Source of the DNA: Anaerolineae bacterium
Lineage (GTDB): Bacteria; Chloroflexota; Anaerolineae; 4572-78; J111
Assembly: GCA_020433835.1 (NCBI GenBank)
Contig: JAGRBY010000044.1
Span: forward strand, 1 to 21,981
Direction: 5' to 3'
DNA: 21,981 nt
Positions 20,701 to 21,981 of this stretch are shown here, one piece after another. How positions within the stretch are numbered: the first letter of the stretch is position 1; each line of letters starts with the position of its first letter. The translations under genes and the position numbers were made by a program. The notes beneath the pieces are model-generated. The model worked only from the letters and a program-made list of their open reading frames with translations. It searched no databases and was not told the DNA's origin.

Positions 20701-21981
20701 CGGGCGCGGACAGTGACGCCAAACGGCTGATCAAGCGCATCGAGAAGCAGAAAGAGCAGTGGGAAGCCAGGCTGGAGGAGCTGGTCAACGCCGAGGCCAA
20801 GGACCGAGGACTGACTTTTGAAGAGTTGGGGGTCGATCATCTCTTTGTCGATGAGGCGCATCTCTTCAAAAATCTGGAGACGCCAACCAAGATGGGGCAG
20901 GTGGCCGGGGTGCAGACGAGCGGCTCCTTGCGTGCCTTTGATCTTTTTATGAAGAGCCGCTATCTCGATGAGTACGGCCACGGCACCACCTTTGCCACCG
21001 GCACACCGGTGAGCAACAGCATGGTCGAGATGTATACGATGAGTCGCTTTCTCGCACCAGAACTGTTGCAGGAGCGGGGCATCAGCCACTTTGACGGCTG
21101 GGCCGCGGTCTTTGGCGAGATCGTCGATACGGTCGAACTCTCGCCTGACAGCCAGAGCCTGCGCCAGAACCGGCGCTTTGCTAAGTTTGTCAACCTGCCC
21201 GAACTGCTGCAAATCTTCCACAGCTTTGCCGATGTCAAGACCGCGGAGATGCTGCAACTGCCGATTCCGGCGATTGCGGGCGGCAAGGCGGAAGTCATCG
21301 CCACACCGATGACCCCCTATCAGCAACGGATTCAGGAGTCACTGGTCGAACGCTATGAGCGGGTGCGGGGCGGCACGGTTGATCCACGCGTCGATAACGC
21401 CCTCAAAATCACCACCGACGGGCGCAAGCTGGCGCTCGATGCCAGGCTCTGCCTGCCCCACCTGCCCGGTGATGCGGGCAAACTCGATGCAGTGGCCGAG
21501 CAGGTGCACGCCATCTGGCAGCGCACGGCAGAGAGCAAGGCCACCCAGCTCATCTTCTGTGATTTGGGCGTGAGCAACAAGCATGGACAGTTCAGTGTCT
21601 ATGATGCCATTATCCAAAAACTACGTAACCGGGGCATTCCCAGAGAGGAAATCGCCACTATCGGCGACTATAACACTGACATTAAGAAAGCCCGTCTCTT
21701 TGAGCAAGTCCGTAAGGGCGATGTGCGTATATTACTGGGCAGCACGCAGAAGATGGGCACCGGCACCAATGTACAGGAACGGCTCTATGCGCTGCACCAT
21801 GTCGATGCGCCCTGGAAACCGGCTGAGGTCGAACAGCGCGAGGGGCGCATCCTGCGCCAGGGCAATGGCCATGATGAAGTCGAACTCTACCGTTACGTCA
21901 CCGAAGGCTCCTTTGACGCCTATATGTGGCAGACCTTGCAGACCAAGGCCGCGTTTATCAACCAGATCATGCAGGGCGATA
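17715..21981 (+). CDS. Giant N6-methyltransferase / SNF2-like helicase fusion, C-terminus outside window
   Basis: At least 1422 residues, running off the right edge. A Pro/Ala-rich N-terminus leads into an N6-adenine methylase-like domain: motif I LEPGCGIGNF (191-200) and NVPF at 253-256, where NPPY/F is the norm. A helicase of the SNF2 type follows after a long middle part: Walker A AVGAGKT (881-887), DEAH (1046-1049), TGTPVSN (near 1096), an 'ILLGSTQKMGTGTN' segment and REGRILRQGN (about 1374-1384). Fusions of this kind are common on conjugative elements and phages (the P1 DarB protein is a known antirestriction example). Together with ArdC it points to protection of incoming DNA. The start is uncertain: ATG 17715 is the first ATG, but the frame is open from 17580 and residues encoded from about 17640 already look protein-like. 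Confidence 0.9.
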   Translation, partial: MRVDLAVAPVTDAEIAQPVQASLLFTEPSPAPEARQPTQASLAPKRQPTADRPSQPALSLTAPDPAPTFRPDTRPPATGLKAKAEATLAALRLLKTVEAENRPATADEKQVLAGFSSFGPLANHIFPEPGTDRYKDGWEALGQELAALLTREEYDSAKRSTFNAFYTSPTVMQAIYEGLERMGVPTDAHVLEPGCGIGNFIGMAPAAMRFTGIEQETLSGRIARLLYPEAAIHIEPFQKSTLPSSSMDLVVGNVPFSDLSLKWQGHKLSLHEYFFAKSLDSLHEGGVLALVTSRYTLDKRDPIFREMLAEQADFLGAVRLPKGAFRQEGTEVVTDILFLRKRGRNQAPDHVADWLDTQALPSQSAQCNGYFLAHPEMVVGELIQDKHGMYGGHELTVPFPDDYEARLQTALAYLPENAYQERREPAATQPVQAVPQVTFPTLQQRELPPGSLFIGTHGQIHQVIDIAGTAEPLIYGNQPVNALSGVVGTRLADLIDIRDAARGVLATQREERPAAERDAARAILNQRYDRFVQQWGPINKTNISTTSQGVTVRRQPNLTAFKDDPDAYLVMALEQYDEKTDTATKMPIMAQDVIGPTPPVERVESALDGLLVSLNERGAVDIERISTLYGASAEEVIEELGNHIYFDPAQQCYVTAEEYLSGNVREKLRIAQEHAADPRMSVNIAALEEAQPDPVPPGDIDVTLGASWVPAETVQAFVSELLDCKPEEITVRHVGKEALWTVEAASWVRNKVEATSTWGTEARPALTLINDALNMRVPTVMQTVTVDGKERMVPNQEATLAAREKQKAIKQRFQEWLFADPQRADALCERYNECFNTTRLRHYDGAHLTFPGMNPEITLRPHQQDAIWRVMSGRNTLLAHAVGAGKTFEMIASGMKMQQTGLIRKPLFVVPNHMLEQFSREFYQLYPNAKLLVASKEDLSKANRQLFTAKAASGAWDGIIMTHASFEKIGMSPEFQASFVREQIADYEALLTDMKAGADSDAKRLIKRIEKQKEQWEARLEELVNAEAKDRGLTFEELGVDHLFVDEAHLFKNLETPTKMGQVAGVQTSGSLRAFDLFMKSRYLDEYGHGTTFATGTPVSNSMVEMYTMSRFLAPELLQERGISHFDGWAAVFGEIVDTVELSPDSQSLRQNRRFAKFVNLPELLQIFHSFADVKTAEMLQLPIPAIAGGKAEVIATPMTPYQQRIQESLVERYERVRGGTVDPRVDNALKITTDGRKLALDARLCLPHLPGDAGKLDAVAEQVHAIWQRTAESKATQLIFCDLGVSNKHGQFSVYDAIIQKLRNRGIPREEIATIGDYNTDIKKARLFEQVRKGDVRILLGSTQKMGTGTNVQERLYALHHVDAPWKPAEVEQREGRILRQGNGHDEVELYRYVTEGSFDAYMWQTLQTKAAFINQIMQGD

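Overview
The window looks like part of an integrative conjugative element or large conjugative/mobilisable plasmid. The host is probably a member of the Chloroflexota. That is inference, based on moderately high GC, Pro/Thr-rich 'PTPTP' linkers in a secreted protein, heptanucleotide tandem repeats, and a giant HTH-STAND-HEAT protein. No rRNA, tRNA or housekeeping gene is present to fix the taxonomy.

Region 1 (1-9924, almost everything on the minus strand) is a transfer module. Read from right to left it holds: a signal-peptide/single-pass surface protein (9924-9190); an 86-residue excisionase-like HTH protein (9097-8837); three related single-pass membrane proteins (8742-7963, 7835-7263, 7037-6528); a soluble VirD4/TraG-type coupling ATPase (6427-4946); a four-TM protein with a C-terminal winged helix (4884-3964); a fourth member of the membrane-protein family (3844-3290); a polytopic membrane protein (3156-2299); a Gln/Glu-rich repeat protein (2110-1514); a structured non-coding region with a MOBQ-type oriT; and a MobA/MobL relaxase (973 to beyond position 1).

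The most novel feature of Region 1 is a recurring ~100-nt leader directly in front of five of these genes. Its core is 35-36 nt long in all copies, and its second stem changes sequence between copies while staying complementary, which points to a structured RNA. It is found together with the paralogous membrane proteins, whose outer domains share a Cys pair (second Cys in a C-x2-[ST]-W motif).

Region 2 (about 10,000-14,960) is clearly AT-richer and looks like acquired cargo. It holds a small unknown gene (minus strand) divergent from a 1285-residue protein with an N-terminal HTH, an nSTAND-type NTPase and a long array of HEAT repeats. This domain style is associated with anti-phage sensors.

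Region 3 (14,967-21,981, plus strand, GC-rich again) is an establishment/antirestriction module. It contains an unknown Cys-cluster protein, a DUF3768 protein followed by a clean terminator, an ArdC-type antirestriction protein, two small overlapping genes, and a giant N6-methyltransferase/SNF2-like helicase fusion that runs off the right edge.

Working model: the relaxase nicks the minus strand near 1364 with the relaxase gene side entering first; the coupling ATPase and membrane proteins deliver the DNA; ArdC and the methylase-helicase protect it in the recipient; and the STAND protein defends the host against competing elements or phage.
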